A stretch of DNA of 64,000 nucleotides from Manduca sexta. Its lineage: Eukaryota > Arthropoda > Insecta > Lepidoptera > Sphingidae. Positions 37,367-50,640 of this stretch are shown here, in pieces. The position numbers and the translations under genes are program-made. The stretch spans positions 6,616,727 to 6,680,726 of the forward strand of contig NC_051123.1 in assembly GCF_014839805.1 (NCBI RefSeq). Reading direction: 5' to 3'. The first letter of the stretch is position 1; each line of letters starts with the position of its first letter. The notes beneath the pieces are model-generated. The model saw nothing but the letters and a program-made list of their open reading frames with translations, was not told the origin of the DNA and ran no database searches.

Positions 37367-40300
37367 TATATTTAAACAATTTCATAGAGACATTAACAAA
37401 CGATACAATATCATTTAAAATGATGTTTTTTCTGAATACTAACATATAATGATTTTTTCGAATAATCGGCAACGGATTTTTTTTATTCAATAATGGTAAT
37501 TATTTCATGAATGAACAAAAATGTTGATCAGTCATTTTGTTTCATGCATAAAACTAAAAATATCTGGAAGTGATAGTAAGTCAAGCGGAAAATCATAATA
37601 TTCTAAAATTATGGCTAAGAGAGTCAGACATTTTCTAATAGAGAAACTTACTGTGAGTGCGAAGTTAAGAGTAATGAATGTTTGTGAGTATGACGTTTAT
37701 AAACATGACTAATACCAGTGGTTAAATGCAACACATTTGCATAACGCGGTAGACGCTTAAAACGCAAGTCATATATTTTATTTTAACAGTCCATTGCGTA
37801 ATTTATATGCGAAGTCGAAATAGTTGTCTATTTACTTCGGTTAATGAACAGTGAAGTGAAACAAAAACACCCTGCTAGACAGCTTATGAAGCCATAAAAC
37901 ATTTACAAGTCATAGTTTTGAATTGCAAATATAAAGTTGCAATAAAAACTATATTAAGTAACTTTAAAACATAATTAGGTTTCCTATATTGTCTTATTGA
38001 GTTAAAAATGTTGCGATGTAGTAGACTGTTTTAAAATGGTCTATATACCTCTCATATCGCTTAATGAAGATCAATGTCGATGCTGTATTTGGAAATGCTC
38101 TATATTGAGCATGTTATAACGTTTTTTTACTGGAATTGAAATGGAATTAAAATAAATTTTACTAACTTTATATTACCTATATAGATTTGAAGCTAGTGTC
38201 ACAAATATTTAAAAAAGTATAATTAAGTGAAAATAATTGCAGAATTAAATGTACACATTAGAGCTAAATTATCTTAATATTTAACTAATGCTATTAGTTT
38301 TTGAAAGTATTAGAAATAATATTAAAATCAACATCGCAGTGGCGTATTTCGTCAATGGATATTATTATTATTGCTCATCGTAATTCGTGACCATTGTTTT
38401 CAAATCTTATTCAATGGATTTAAATCGCATTCTTTCGAAGCATTATTGTCATAATTATAATAGATTACGTTAGTTGTTCGAACTGGGTCAATATCACTGA
38501 ATCCATAGGTCAATAACAAAAGTTGACTCAACAACAATGTCACTCAAGTTCAGGGATCACATACCATGATTTAAACAGCCTCATCACAATAGAATACAAT
38601 ACAATCACGACCCGTTGCGAACTCAAGCCGGTCCTAATGCAAATCGGATGTCTATTTGAGGTCTTATTTAATAATGTTAAATCGGGTCCGTAGGTCAAAT
38701 GGTAAAACGCTATTCATATTATTAGTTCTTTGTAACTCGAATCTTAAATATTCTGGAAAAATAATGCCTACCGTAGAAATATATTTTCAGTTGCTCGATG
38801 TCTTTGCGTTCATTTTAATTAGTGCTCACGGAAAATCGCAGAAGTTCGTCACTCGGTGCCATCATCCCATTTTGATCCTAGCTTACAGATGACGTTATCT
38901 TCTTGATATTAGCGTGGAATCAATATAGGGTATGCTAATTTCTATCGTCTTACCCCCTTATTCATAGATGTTTTTTATCTAAGGACGGATGAAAGCTGTG
39001 ATAACAAGTCTGTTTCTCAGTGCTGACGGCATGGCAGCCTTCGCTGTGCGTAGACATAGGGCCATTGTGATTGACTAATATTAAGAAAAAACATTAACCT
39101 CTTCGCGGTGTATTACGTTCTTGTTACGCACTGTCAAAATAACGTGTGGCATAGAGAATAAGGCTCCAGGAGTTGCAGTGATCGGTTGTATGGTCTCTCT
39201 AATAAACAAGCTTTATAGAGTGATCTTGGTCCTCTATCGAGAAGTACGGCAGCCGGCGATTCTAGATGTTTCCAAATGGCCATCAGGTCTTGTCTGATTA
39301 CGCATGACTTGATCAGTCTGACACAATCACGACGGTCTCAATATATTTGTACAGACTAACACTACGCCTTCGGTTTTGATTTTGCAATTATATTTTGATT
39401 CGGCTATGCCATGTTAGAACTCTCATTTCTAAAGCTACACGTGTATATGACGTACGCGTAATATATTGGGTTATTGATATTTTTTTATCTTCGGCTCGTC
39501 GTTTTGTTTCCGCGTATGTATACAAAAAGTCGACACTTGTCTTAATCCCTTGAAGGGATTTACGTAAAATCTTTTCATAGCGCATGTATAATATTAGAAC
39601 CCACGTACCAAGCGTTCTGTTTGTATATTTTTAGTTAAAATTTCAACTAAGCAGAGGAAAGAGGTCAGAAAGGGTGAAATTTTTCGAAAGACAACCCTCC
39701 ACTACATATACGTACTACTAATATGCGTAAATGCGGTCTGCAAATCGTTCTAATGATTAATAGATTTTGTTTAAATTACGAAAGAGAATCCGGTTATATG
39801 GCCCCTTTACTACTACTAGTCAGTATTTAAAATATATTCCAGGTAGAGGTTTATTTACAGTGTATTTTGTGATGAGCAATGATCTAAACGCCATTTTCCT
39901 CATTTGTCACGGTAAAGGCAGTTGTAAGTAACTCGATCATAATATTTTGTAATGAAACTTGACACAACTATGGCTTCCCGCTGACGTTATCATTTAAAAT
40001 GTATCACGAATTGTATCTCGATCTGTCATTCCGTATCCGGCACAATTAACATCGCTCAAGCCAAGCTTTCGCTGTTTTACACTTTTATGTACCATCGCAT
40101 CATCAACTTTAAATTGACCTTTATTTGCCTATTCATTAATTTGTATCTGGCTTGTCTGCTTGGATGTCTTAAGTCTAGGTAACAAGAATTATATGTCTTA
40201 AGGCCACTTCATACTGTATCGGCGGCTGCAGCAATGAATTCCTTCGTCAAATTGTTTATTTTAGTACATTATGAAAGTGAAAAAGGAGTCAAGGTGAATA

Positions 40301-41770
40301 TAAAAAAATCAATTAATTGATATCAAGTTTACAATACTTGGCGTGTTTTGGTATATTTTGTATGTATATCTGATGAGAAGTACTTAGCACCTTTTTATAG
40401 AATATAAATTGTACACATCATTATTGACTCAGGTTTCAACTTATCTACGGTACATAGTTCTGAGATTGATGTCATAGTGAGTCATGAAATAAAAACAGGT
40501 AACAAATTGCCGATAGTTAGTGCGTCGCGTCGCAATATAGGCAGATTGAGTCATTTTGAGTTTATAAATCTGCATAGGATTCTGATGATACCTTATTAAC
40601 ACAATTTGGCTCAAATGCAAGCAGCAATTGTTTAAATATTTGATTTTATTACCTTTTTTATCAAGCCTTAGGTGTTAGAATTAATAGTGTCTCTTTGACC
40701 ATAGAATTCGTCAAAATACGATCAAATTCCTCCCTCTAACAAATTATATCGGAAAATGCTCGCTTCATCATCAGTCACAAGAAATCCACTGCTTAACACC
40801 CTTCCTCTAAAGATTTCTAGGCGGATCTGCCAAACGCGGCCTGCATCCAACGTGTTTAGTTAAATCTTACTAACGATAAAAACGGATTTCCCAATTATTT
40901 GTAAACTATATCAATGATGTAAATTATTGAAACTATAAATAAACAAACATCGTAAATTAATTGGCCCTCTTCAAAGATTTAGTCGACAGGTACTGCTTTA
41001 TCACCTTTGATATTCGAAGTAAAATTCTAGTCAGGGTACCTTATCTGTCTACGGGGCCATAGCCTTCTTTTTACAAATACGATTGAACTAATAAAAGACA
41101 GCATTGGTAGCCATATAGATAAAATAGTAAAAAATATCTCCTATTTACCTATACGGCTATCAAAGCTGTCTTTCAATTAGAACGCCCGTAATTTCAAATA
41201 GACTTAATCGCCCTGTGGCCAAAATAAGGCCCAGAATATACATATTATATTGAAAATCATGAATAATACTATTAATAGTACAAGCACCTTTCTTTTAGGT
41301 TAGACGATCGCTTGGCAGAGGGATAAAAGCCCGATTAGTTATTGAACCTAAGCCGAGCAGGTCAGTCATGACGTAAATAAACATAGCTTATCATATAGTT
41401 TATGTGTAGATTAATATAATAAATTATTTTCTAATCAAAGTCCATTAATAATTTCTTTGTTTACAATTGTGAACTGATTAAGTGTTAACTTTTTAGGTCG
41501 GCAAATGTCTTTAGAAATTCTATGTTTTGGACAGCACTTCTTCCCAAAATATACGTATTGGAAAAAATATCAATATGTATACACTACGTAAATAAATATG
41601 ACTATGAGTATTATAAATAATATAATATCAGCCATATCTAAGTTTTGGTTAGGTTGGTATACTAAAATCATCATCATGCAGCCCACTGTATACAGGATTT
41701 TTTATTGGTTTTTAATATATCTATGGGGCTATCTTATTTGTTTGGTCAAAATATTTTAATTAAATGAATC

Positions 41771-41832
41771 AATAAGACCTAATCTACTAGTTAATATAGC
41801 TTACAATATTAACTAGTAGATTAGGTCTTATT
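41771..41832. repeat. Perfect inverted repeat, 27-bp arms, 8-base loop
   Basis: The left arm is 41771-41797, the loop 41798-41805 (AGCTTACA) and the right arm 41806-41832. The arms are exactly complementary and begin AATAAGACCTAATC. The hairpin stops abruptly at both outer ends. No open frame or element borders were recognised around it. Confidence 0.9.
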
Positions 41833-43582
41833 ATCTCTATGACTTCTTATATCGTTCAAATTATACCAGATGCCTAATAATTAAAATAATTAATATATAA
41901 CATCGGCCTTAAATAATTTACTTGAGTCTAGAGATCAAGTTTGTTGACGTTATATCATCGCATGCGGCAATTAGGGTTGACCGAGTAACGAAAATAAAGG
42001 TATGCGTGTCAATGGCGATGTCAAAACATGAGTGTCTAGTTATGTTATGTACACATTGTCCATGTGGGTGCCGAGAGACAACCCTCTTAATTCGGTCTTT
42101 TTAATTTTGCACATTTTTTTTTAATTTTAATAGACTAAACTTTAAATATCTGCTTACTCCTAAAAAGTACTTTTTCGACTTATTTTCGTATAACATCTGG
42201 AAATTGTACTTTAGCATTAAATAGATTTATTCATTATCGTATTTAACGTGCCCTTTGAATAACTAAACTGTAAACACGTGCGATCTTTGACTAATCTTGA
42301 TAAAATACATAATAACATCGCTGCTCATGGCCATGAATTATTTAACATACATTGTAGTTAAGTAATTTTAAGCGGAATATTTTATTATTTATAATAATAT
42401 TAGATATTCTTGACCGAATTCAAGGTATTGTCTAACTCGAGTCATATGAAATTTATACCTTTCGATACGTTTCAGGAACAAAAAAAATATCAAAACTAAA
42501 TTTTTAACAAAAAATAAATTAAAACCTGAATAAACAGATGCCTATTTCACTTACATTGACTAAATAATCACTTGTACACAATCACAGCCGCGTATGAACA
42601 AAACAGCACTATACTGAAATAATTCACAAATTCGTATAACACGTGCAAGGTACAAGATCGTGTTAAGTCGGAGCACACGTGCGTTATAGTGTGGTGCTAA
42701 GAACTGACTGAGTTATGGACCGAGGAGCCAATGCCAAGCGGATAGCCGTGCCATTTCTCAGTACACAAGGACTTGTCCAGACACGTAGGGCGCGAACTCA
42801 CTGTGCACAATTTGTCACACGTCATATAAAGTTAAAAAAAATATATATGTTCTAATTTCAAATTATTTTCATCAATTTTAGAAATCATAATATGATACGA
42901 TCTCTGTTATAATCAAACTCATACACCGTAAAATTTTATGAATTTAAATACATTAATAGAGCAACATTCATTCATAATATAATAATTTCAATTGAATACG
43001 TCAAAATGTAAAGTATAAAAAATAGAACCAATTGTGTACATAGGTGCAACACTGATAAACCTTCGTAGTTTTTAGCACGCGAACTACGATCTTGTTTACG
43101 AAACGTATTATTACTTACCTCATTACGAGGAAATAGCATTTCAGTAGTTTTCCTACAAGGCTGAATGTTAACTATACAGGGACTTTAAACGTTGCGATTC
43201 GCATACATTTTCATTCCGTCGATTTCACAGGTGAACGTTATTTAGTTGCGAATGTAGTTAATAAGGCGTCATATGCGATCCTTTTCCTGATCTCGTACCT
43301 TCCCTTCTATCTTAATATGTTTGTAGTATTTATTTTAATATACATAAGTTTGATTATTCGTCGCAATTAATTGACCAATGCGCTATAAGAAAAGCCTGCC
43401 TGAATTCTGCGTATTGTGATCGACGCCTTAAGCACTCGTACGTTGGATGTTACATTTTAAATATCTAGATTAGATTCAAAAAACAAGTATTTAAGTGCCT
43501 GTTGTTCTGGGAAAAAGAAGACTCTACAAAATATTTCGCATATTTTCAAGCATTATTTTGTAAACTACGTTGGAAATACAAT

Positions 43583-43695
43583 TCCCTTAAGTGCCGAACC
43601 CCCCCCCCCCCTGGCCACGAAGGCTGCAAAGTCTTTGAAACGTCGGGAGAAATATAAAATATTAAAACCGCGATAAAATCCGAAAAATAGTTTAA
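43583..43695 (+). repeat. Dispersed repeat, copy 2, with a 13-C run
   Basis: It has the same core as the copy at 21330-21440, preceded by a run of 13 C residues (43599-43611), which is unusual in this AT-rich DNA. Confidence 0.7.
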
Positions 43696-44047
43696 TTTGA
43701 ATGTCTAACATTCGCCTAAACATAAGAAATCATTGCATTTCCCATAAATTTATAGTCAACTGAGTGTTTATTGATAGGTATGTTAATCATATACAACGTA
43801 CACAACACATGGCGTTACTTCGTTGAACATTATTTAACAAAAATCGGTATATCTTTGTTTCAAAACTTATTGCCGTGACACAATTTTCTAGTTTTGCGAA
43901 ATGTCTGATGGCGGATTACGTAAAACTACTAAAGCTTGGGTGATCATGGTGTAGCGATTTGCTTACAAAAGAGAACTATTTAAATTCACCGATGGCCAAC
44001 AATGGATCTATTTGATTATACCTAACATTTGAACTTAAATTAAAGTC

Positions 44048-44320
44048 GAATGTCTCGCTGGCGTCGTTGTATTACGGTACGATTGCAGTGCTGAGGTCTC
44101 GGGTTCGATTCCCGGGCAAATCGATATTGGGCTTTTCTACACATCCACCAGTATCTGGTATTCGCGCGCGATATGGCAATAGGCTCGATCTGATGATGGA
44201 CTCGTTCTCTATCACATCGTGGCACGGAATACACATGGCGGAAAGTGGGTGCATCAGTTGCACTTCTGCCTACCGCTTCGGAGACAAAAGGCGTGAATGG
44301 TGTATTTGTAAGTTTAATTA
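44048..44320 (+). mobile_element. tRNA-derived SINE
   Basis: The head contains a good RNA polymerase III B box (GGGTTCGATTCCC at 44101) and an A-box-like segment about 50 bases earlier. The GC-rich body includes ATGATGGACTCG and GCCTACCGCTTCGGAGAC. Style matches common lepidopteran SINEs. Open frames in it are incidental. Confidence 0.7.
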
Positions 44321-45029
44321 AAATCTTTATTAGTCATGTTGTAGGTGAGCAATTCTCTGTGGTTATTCCTATAGTTTTAATTAAATAGTATTGAAGCGTT
44401 TATAGTGTTTAGAAGTGACCACGAGGTATTGTTTGTCGAAAAACCACCTAGATTACTAACAAACAATAAGTATGCATCATAAACAGGGTATTTACTATTT
44501 TTTATTACTCGATAAATATTGTTTATTTACACATTTTATCGGCAATTACTTGTCGGAATATGGAACTGTGATAAGATTATTACTATTTACTGGGTGTACA
44601 TACATATTTATACGCATTTTATTGTCAATAGAAATATTATATAGAGGTTTAAAAATAAAACAATAATTAATTCAAATTATTGTCACCTATAAAACATTCC
44701 CAACAATACAATTACAATTCCTAAGTATGAAACACTTTTACCATTTGCCTTACTCAAATAATTTGATAATACGTTCATTCAGCCACAAGGAACTAACTAT
44801 CAACAACAAGGTTCAATACACCGATAGTGATTTAAAATTACAAAAGCATCTGGACCCTAAATTCCTACGCCATACGCTGTTTTAACAGTTTATAATTACC
44901 AGCACGTAAAAACTTCATCGCGTTTATGACAATGGAAATTAGCTTACAGAATACAATTGCACGCAAATTTCACGAAGATAGCGTAACACACCCGTGTTAT
45001 GTGTTTACATTGTCATACAACCTGTCTTA

Positions 45030-46868
45030 CGCCCGAATACTCAAACGCCACTTAAATATTTAAGTTGGCCTCACGGATTTAAGCATTCGTTATCTTTGAA
45101 ATTGGTATACTGAAACGTCACTTATTTCCTAACCTTAAATTTAAGGCGACGAAGGTTTAAGGTCCGCTTATTGATTCAAACGGTATTCACAAACCCTGCT
45201 TAAAGTTTGACAGCTATTTAAGGCCGCCTTATATGGCTGTTAATTGAGATTAATTTGAGAGTGCTTGCGACTACTCTCAAATCTTTACGCTAAAATATTT
45301 ATTGTTGTGTTAGTTGTTATTATATTCTCTTTCGATTTAATAAAATGTCTTTTTCTTCACTATCATCACTGTCTGAAGAAGAATATAGGGTCAATCGAAG
45401 AAATCGAGAGAAATTAGACACTTTCGAAGAGTATTTATGTTCATTAATTCAGGAATTGTCCTAAATTATGCTTTCTAATTCAGGAATTGTCATTTCAGCA
45501 ATGTTAATTCATCATATTGATTTAAACTGGATATTGATCCAGCCTAGCCGGTCATAAAAAAGAAATACCAGATATTTATTGCCCTTCGTTTCTTTACCAC
45601 AGGCACCTATCAAAGGGTCATCTGGGATATTTCTCATGTGTAGGAACCTACGGTACATCATGGTGTACTCATATCATGGCACTAGTTGTGCCTGTGCTTA
45701 TATCATGGAACTAGTTGTGTCTCTGCCTACCCCTTCTAGGATGATTAGCTTTATTATGTGTGTATGTAACAGTTTTAAGGGAAATAAATTTTATTGAAAG
45801 TCAACATGTCTGAATGAAGAAATAATTATTAGAGAAGCAAGAAGAAACTTTATTGTAATTATTATATTTTTTAATTGTAATTCTTATATATCAGACATAT
45901 AAAATTTTATTACAGACATTTTGCTACACATAGTACATATACATAGATGCCTGCAGAAGTCTATTTCTTGAATAAATTATTGATTGATTAATTGATTATA
46001 TATATCACACAAGAGAACCCACGGCCTCTCACTTCACAGCCGGCTACTCGCCCACAGCTCACTGCTTGTGTTCCTCACGAGAGCTGCCAATAAAACAAAT
46101 ATATTTTTAAAAATTATTTAACAAAAATAACATTATCACCCACATGATATCCATTGCTGAACAAAGGCCTCCCGCAAAAATTTCCAGATTGAATGTCGGA
46201 AGCAGCCCGCATCGTGCAATGCCCTTTTTTCTTAATTCGATGGGCCTCCAAATAAATCCAATACTTACTTTTTCACTATATCCAGCAGTTCTTGTTTTTC
46301 TATTTAGGTATAATTTCAACCCCTTTTTTGGGTTTTGTTATTTGCAGACTCCATTGATTATATTTATACAATTACAAAATAGGAACTTCTGTGGTAAGAC
46401 ACGAAATAAGAATTATGTTGTTAACAAAGAGAAAATAATCACTACGATTTAATTGTTGACGAAAATTTGACAGATGCAGAAGTTTTTTTTTCTAAAGTGA
46501 CTAATGTCAATACTGATCATGCTGCCAAATGGCAAGTATAAATAAGTTGGAATGTATTTACTACATCAATGTTGAGAATTTAATAATTAAAAATCATTTT
46601 TAATTAAACTGCGTATTACGTTATTTGATTTTTTTTTATGTTTCATAAATTATGCTACGTGAAACGACACATAAATATCATTTTATTAAAATTATGTAAA
46701 CGAAAACATACTTTTTATAATCTATAGCAAATTAACTGCTCCTCTACTGAGTTTTCCGTAAAATCTTTTAATGTACGTTTGAGAATGCCATTTAAATTAA
46801 GTAGCCTGTTAAATTTAAGTAGGCCTCAGACAAGTTGGTTGGTTGAGTAGCGTTTCAGTATTCGGGCG
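45030..46868. mobile_element. PIF/Harbinger-like DNA transposon, probably non-autonomous
   Basis: This 1,839-bp segment has 23-bp terminal inverted repeats that differ at two positions. The left end is CGCCCGAATACTCAAACGCC; the right end in reverse complement is CGCCCGAATACTGAAACGCT. TTA duplications lie directly outside both ends (45027-45029 and 46869-46871), and 3-bp TTA/TAA duplications are typical of PIF/Harbinger. Near the left end is a short open frame (45345-45464). No complete transposase is visible. Other repeat pieces lie inside, including a fragment near 46147-46190 and an imperfect tandem duplication at 45655-45725. Confidence 0.7.
45345..45464 (+). CDS. Short open frame in the Harbinger-like element (39 aa)
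   Basis: ATG to TAA encodes a serine-rich then charged peptide (MSFSSLSSLSEEEYRVNRRN and on). It could be the remnant start of a transposon-encoded protein or chance. No family is recognised. A short direct repeat (ATTCAGGAATTGTC) straddles its end. Confidence 0.3.
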   Translation: MSFSSLSSLSEEEYRVNRRNREKLDTFEEYLCSLIQELS

Positions 46869-48051
46869 TTAATATCTTACCGACGGATTACAAACAGTTG
46901 AAATGATTTCTGTCGGTAGTTATCTATGTTTATATAAACTAAGATGGGTAAGAATACCTTATCCGTGCAGTTTAGCTATCAATCGGAGGATCGAATATGA
47001 TTACTTTCATTGGTGCGTTTTGTTTTTTTCCCAAAAATGAACATAGAGCTATTAATCATAATTACAAAAATATTGAAAAAAATAATAGGTAAAACATAGA
47101 AAGTACTCAAAATTGTATTTTTTAGAACAAGATTAATAGTAAACTACTCAATGCAAAAATAAAACGCTTCGGCGGATGAACTCACTGGGATTACGGGATA
47201 TTGAAACAGCAGTAACAGCGTAACTTTTACTGTAGAATGGTATAGCAAATACAAGTTAAATGTTAGTAAATTATTGATACCGGCTGATAGAGAATAACAC
47301 CCCTGGATGGATCCTGCGATTCTTACAAGTACCATTTACGCACGCCCACTACTGGTGACTCACGAGTCACGACGCTCGTATGCCTTTTATTTGCGACGTC
47401 AGGTAATATGCTATACTCAGTATGTTGTATCGTGCATACCACAAATATACTTCGTGTTGCGGTTCACTTTGTCTGGATAATGGATGGATATTGTTATTTA
47501 TGTGTGTGTCGTACAATGTAAACGTCTCTTGGAGTAAAGACCTAAATATTAAAACCAACTAGAGAAATATTAATTTCCAGGCTTCAAACCAAAATGTTAT
47601 ATGATCGTACGAGATAATTTTTTTTTTTTGCATTTCAAACTGCAATAAATAAGAAATATATAAACAAGATACGGTTTTAAAGTAATACCACCTCAACACA
47701 CAAAAACTGAAGAACGGGAACACTGAAAAGGTTTTAAATGTGTAAAGAATCTGAAACCTGCCTATAAACAATAGCCATAATCAGCAACGATCTGCAGTCG
47801 TGATAAACAACTCTTTACGTCCGACCCGACGCGCTTTGACACTGATCTCGTCATTACGCAAATCGTTATCATCCGGTGAGCATTCCCCGGCAGACTGTTC
47901 GTGACGATCAATTGAATGCACCGTTACGTGCAGTACTCGTGTATTGATACTGTACATTCTTCGAGGATACGCTTCATCAAATCCGTGTATGTGGGTGGTG
48001 AAGTGTCGAAAAAGAAACAGACACCTCGAGCAATCAGCATAGTATTTTATT

Positions 48052-48188
48052 GTTTCAATTTGATTTGTTTTTAAATATAAAATCGACGTTAATAGTATTA
48101 TGTGTTTGGAAAATTGACTGTTCATAGTTTCAATTTGATTCGTTTTTAAATATAAGTCGCTGGGAATATTATTATGGGTTTGAAAATT
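48052..48188. repeat. Two-copy diverged direct repeat
   Basis: Copies at 48052-48115 and 48127-48188 share GTTTCAATTTGAT, GTTTTTAAATATAA and a GTTTG...GAAAATT end. A chance open frame on the minus strand shows the duplication as LYLKTNQIET twice. Confidence 0.75.
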
Positions 48189-50435
48189 TAGATGTTGATA
48201 TTTGCTATATAGCTTCCCCGTGTTATTCACTCTGAACAAAAGATTGACGTCACTAAGGTAGTAGGCGAATGCATCGGAACCGCAAAGTATCAGATGGGAC
48301 TTTAAGAAAGTGACGTAGGAAAATCATCGTGGATTTCTTTATTAGTTGATGAGATGATATTTTTGTTTATTATATTAAGTTTTAGATGCGCTAAATATTA
48401 TATTTGGTGTAACAAATGAAATCGCTCTGATAGCGATCAATATGTATAATACCTATAACAATATACCTGCGAACAGAATATTAAAATTGTTTTCCAAATT
48501 TAAATGTAGTTATATTTTCAACAGATTTTTTATTCAATATAATCTTTCGGAAAATCCGTAAATCTGATTTCAGGTAGTATACTGTTTTTAAATATGAACA
48601 AACATGGAACGCACTGAAAAATAATCATGTAATTGTGATTACTAATTAGTAATCGGATGACATGTGATCATAATTACAAATCTAATTGAGAGAGTAATCA
48701 ATAACGCTACACTGCGCACATTCTATATACTTTAAGAACATGGTCATTGAACTGTTCGAAACTATGACATAGTAGAAGTGAGATAATCAAATAGGTATTT
48801 GTGTCATGTGTACCTTATGAAACAAGACCTAGGCATAAGTGCACCTGTATAAGATAGCTTTAATAATTTCAATAAAATATTGTCTCTTATTTTGTCCCAT
48901 TTTGCATAAAGAGTGTTTTGAACCCGAAATGACATTTCAATTGTGAATATTCAATAGGGAAAGACACCAAGAAGAAAATATCTGCGGATTTTACGAAATG
49001 AAACAGATGCAAAATATCTCAGGGAGTATCGGAGACGATGCCATGCAAAATTGATGAGTTAGCCAAACCTATTCCTATACGTGTGCGAAAGGGCAGCGGT
49101 TACGTAAAGGTCAGGTTCAAAATAAATATCTTTTTATACCCAAAACGGCGCCTTTTGTAGATGACATTGGTGTCATATTTGTGAAATGCATCTTCGATGT
49201 CCTTTTAATGTTTAACGATTTTATTGATTTTATAGACGGTATTAAAAATAGAATACGAAAATGTTTACTGATATGAAGTATTTGTCTATGAACATTTGTG
49301 TTATCGTATCCAGCACGTGGTGCAGGCTAATCGATCTATATTGAGGTACCACCAGGGATACATGTAGTCTAATATCCATTAATAACAACAAGCTGGAAGA
49401 AACTTTTGTTTAAATATGAGAAGGGGATTATTTACAAGTAATAAAAAAGGTGTTCAACTGAAGCTTAATGCAGATTACTGATATTGTATTGGTTGTACGT
49501 AGCTTCTGAATACTCAAAGGATAAAGCTAAAGACATTAGAAATGGTTTTTTAATAATTATTATTAGTTTTTCTTGTTACGGTAGCAACTCTTCCGACGCA
49601 ACATCACCCCGCACTGTTGTACAATCGTCATTAATAATAGAACGCAAAGTAATAGCGGGAAACAGCATTTAAATGAATCTACTATTAATTATGTAAAATC
49701 CAACATGTGATCTTTCGAATACACTGACTAACAATGTAGCTTTTCAAGGAAATTATAAAAAGTATTATTACTATATTTACATAGGAACCGGTATTACTCA
49801 CATTTTAGTTTTTTAAAATATATCAAATGTTTGCTTTAGTTTATGGTTGTTTACATATAAATGCATATTGTCATTATCTCGCTTTTTACTCTAATACATT
49901 AATTATATTGTGTAAATGATAAATTTCTGTAAAAAATACACAATATTATCCACATATTGAACTGTTCTGCGAGCTACTGAAATAACATTGCGTTATTTGT
50001 ACATAGGGACAACTAATATAGACTTAAAGATTAGCTAAATAAAAGATGTTTATAATTATGGGAAGGTCAAAGATATTGGACACCAACAAGAACTGGTGAG
50101 CTTTGCTCTTCCAATGTGCAGTGAGCGTATCCGATTAATTACCCTTTAAATTACATTAAGAATTAAAAATAGCCGCTTCAACTACCTACAGATTGGATTC
50201 CGTGAGGCTTGATATCAAGCAGGCGCTACATGGTAAAAATTAAGCCATGTGCGACATGCATGCTGCTTGCAAACTTTATAGTAATGTGCCATGCACTGGA
50301 ACAGAATCTGGGTAATGGAAGACGTAGATAATTAAATGGATTTCATTGCCTTTTTGACATCAATATTATGTTATTGTTTCTTTTTATTTGCGCATTGACA
50401 TTAAAATTGAGATTTTTGTTGTTTTTATTAATAAA

Positions 50436-50640
50436 CTAGCTGACCTGTCAGACGTTGTTCTGTCTTAGCTATGCATATTCAATTTGAACACGGTCACGGT
50501 CCACTCAGGACCATTTTGGGAACTAGAATGATATGTCAAAATTCACATTCATCAAATGCGCGAATTACGATGGTAGCTCTATTAGAATGTAATCTACACT
50601 ACACTTACCCTCATTAATTTTTCCTTATTTTGAAACTGGA
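50436..50640 (+). repeat. Dispersed repeat fragment (CTAGCTGACCTGTCAGACG)
   Basis: The head CTAGCTGACCTGTCAGACG is a recognisable start of a common insect repeat. Its 3' border is not clear. Confidence 0.4.

Larger units (their letters stand above)
37367..45026. other. Gene desert between the LTR element and the Harbinger-like element
   Basis: It holds the hairpin at 41771-41832, the repeat at 43583-43695 and the SINE at 44048-44320. A GC-richer patch at 42650-42820 contains CACGTG E-boxes but no supportable exon. Confidence 0.45.

Noticed and set aside
42714..42850. Short plus-strand frame MDRGANAKRIAVPFL in a GC-richer patch
   Set aside because: It is about 45 codons, runs into AT-rich sequence, and has no domain or splice support.
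44067..44321. Open frames of 63-84 aa on both strands
   Set aside because: They lie wholly within a tRNA-derived SINE and overlap each other.
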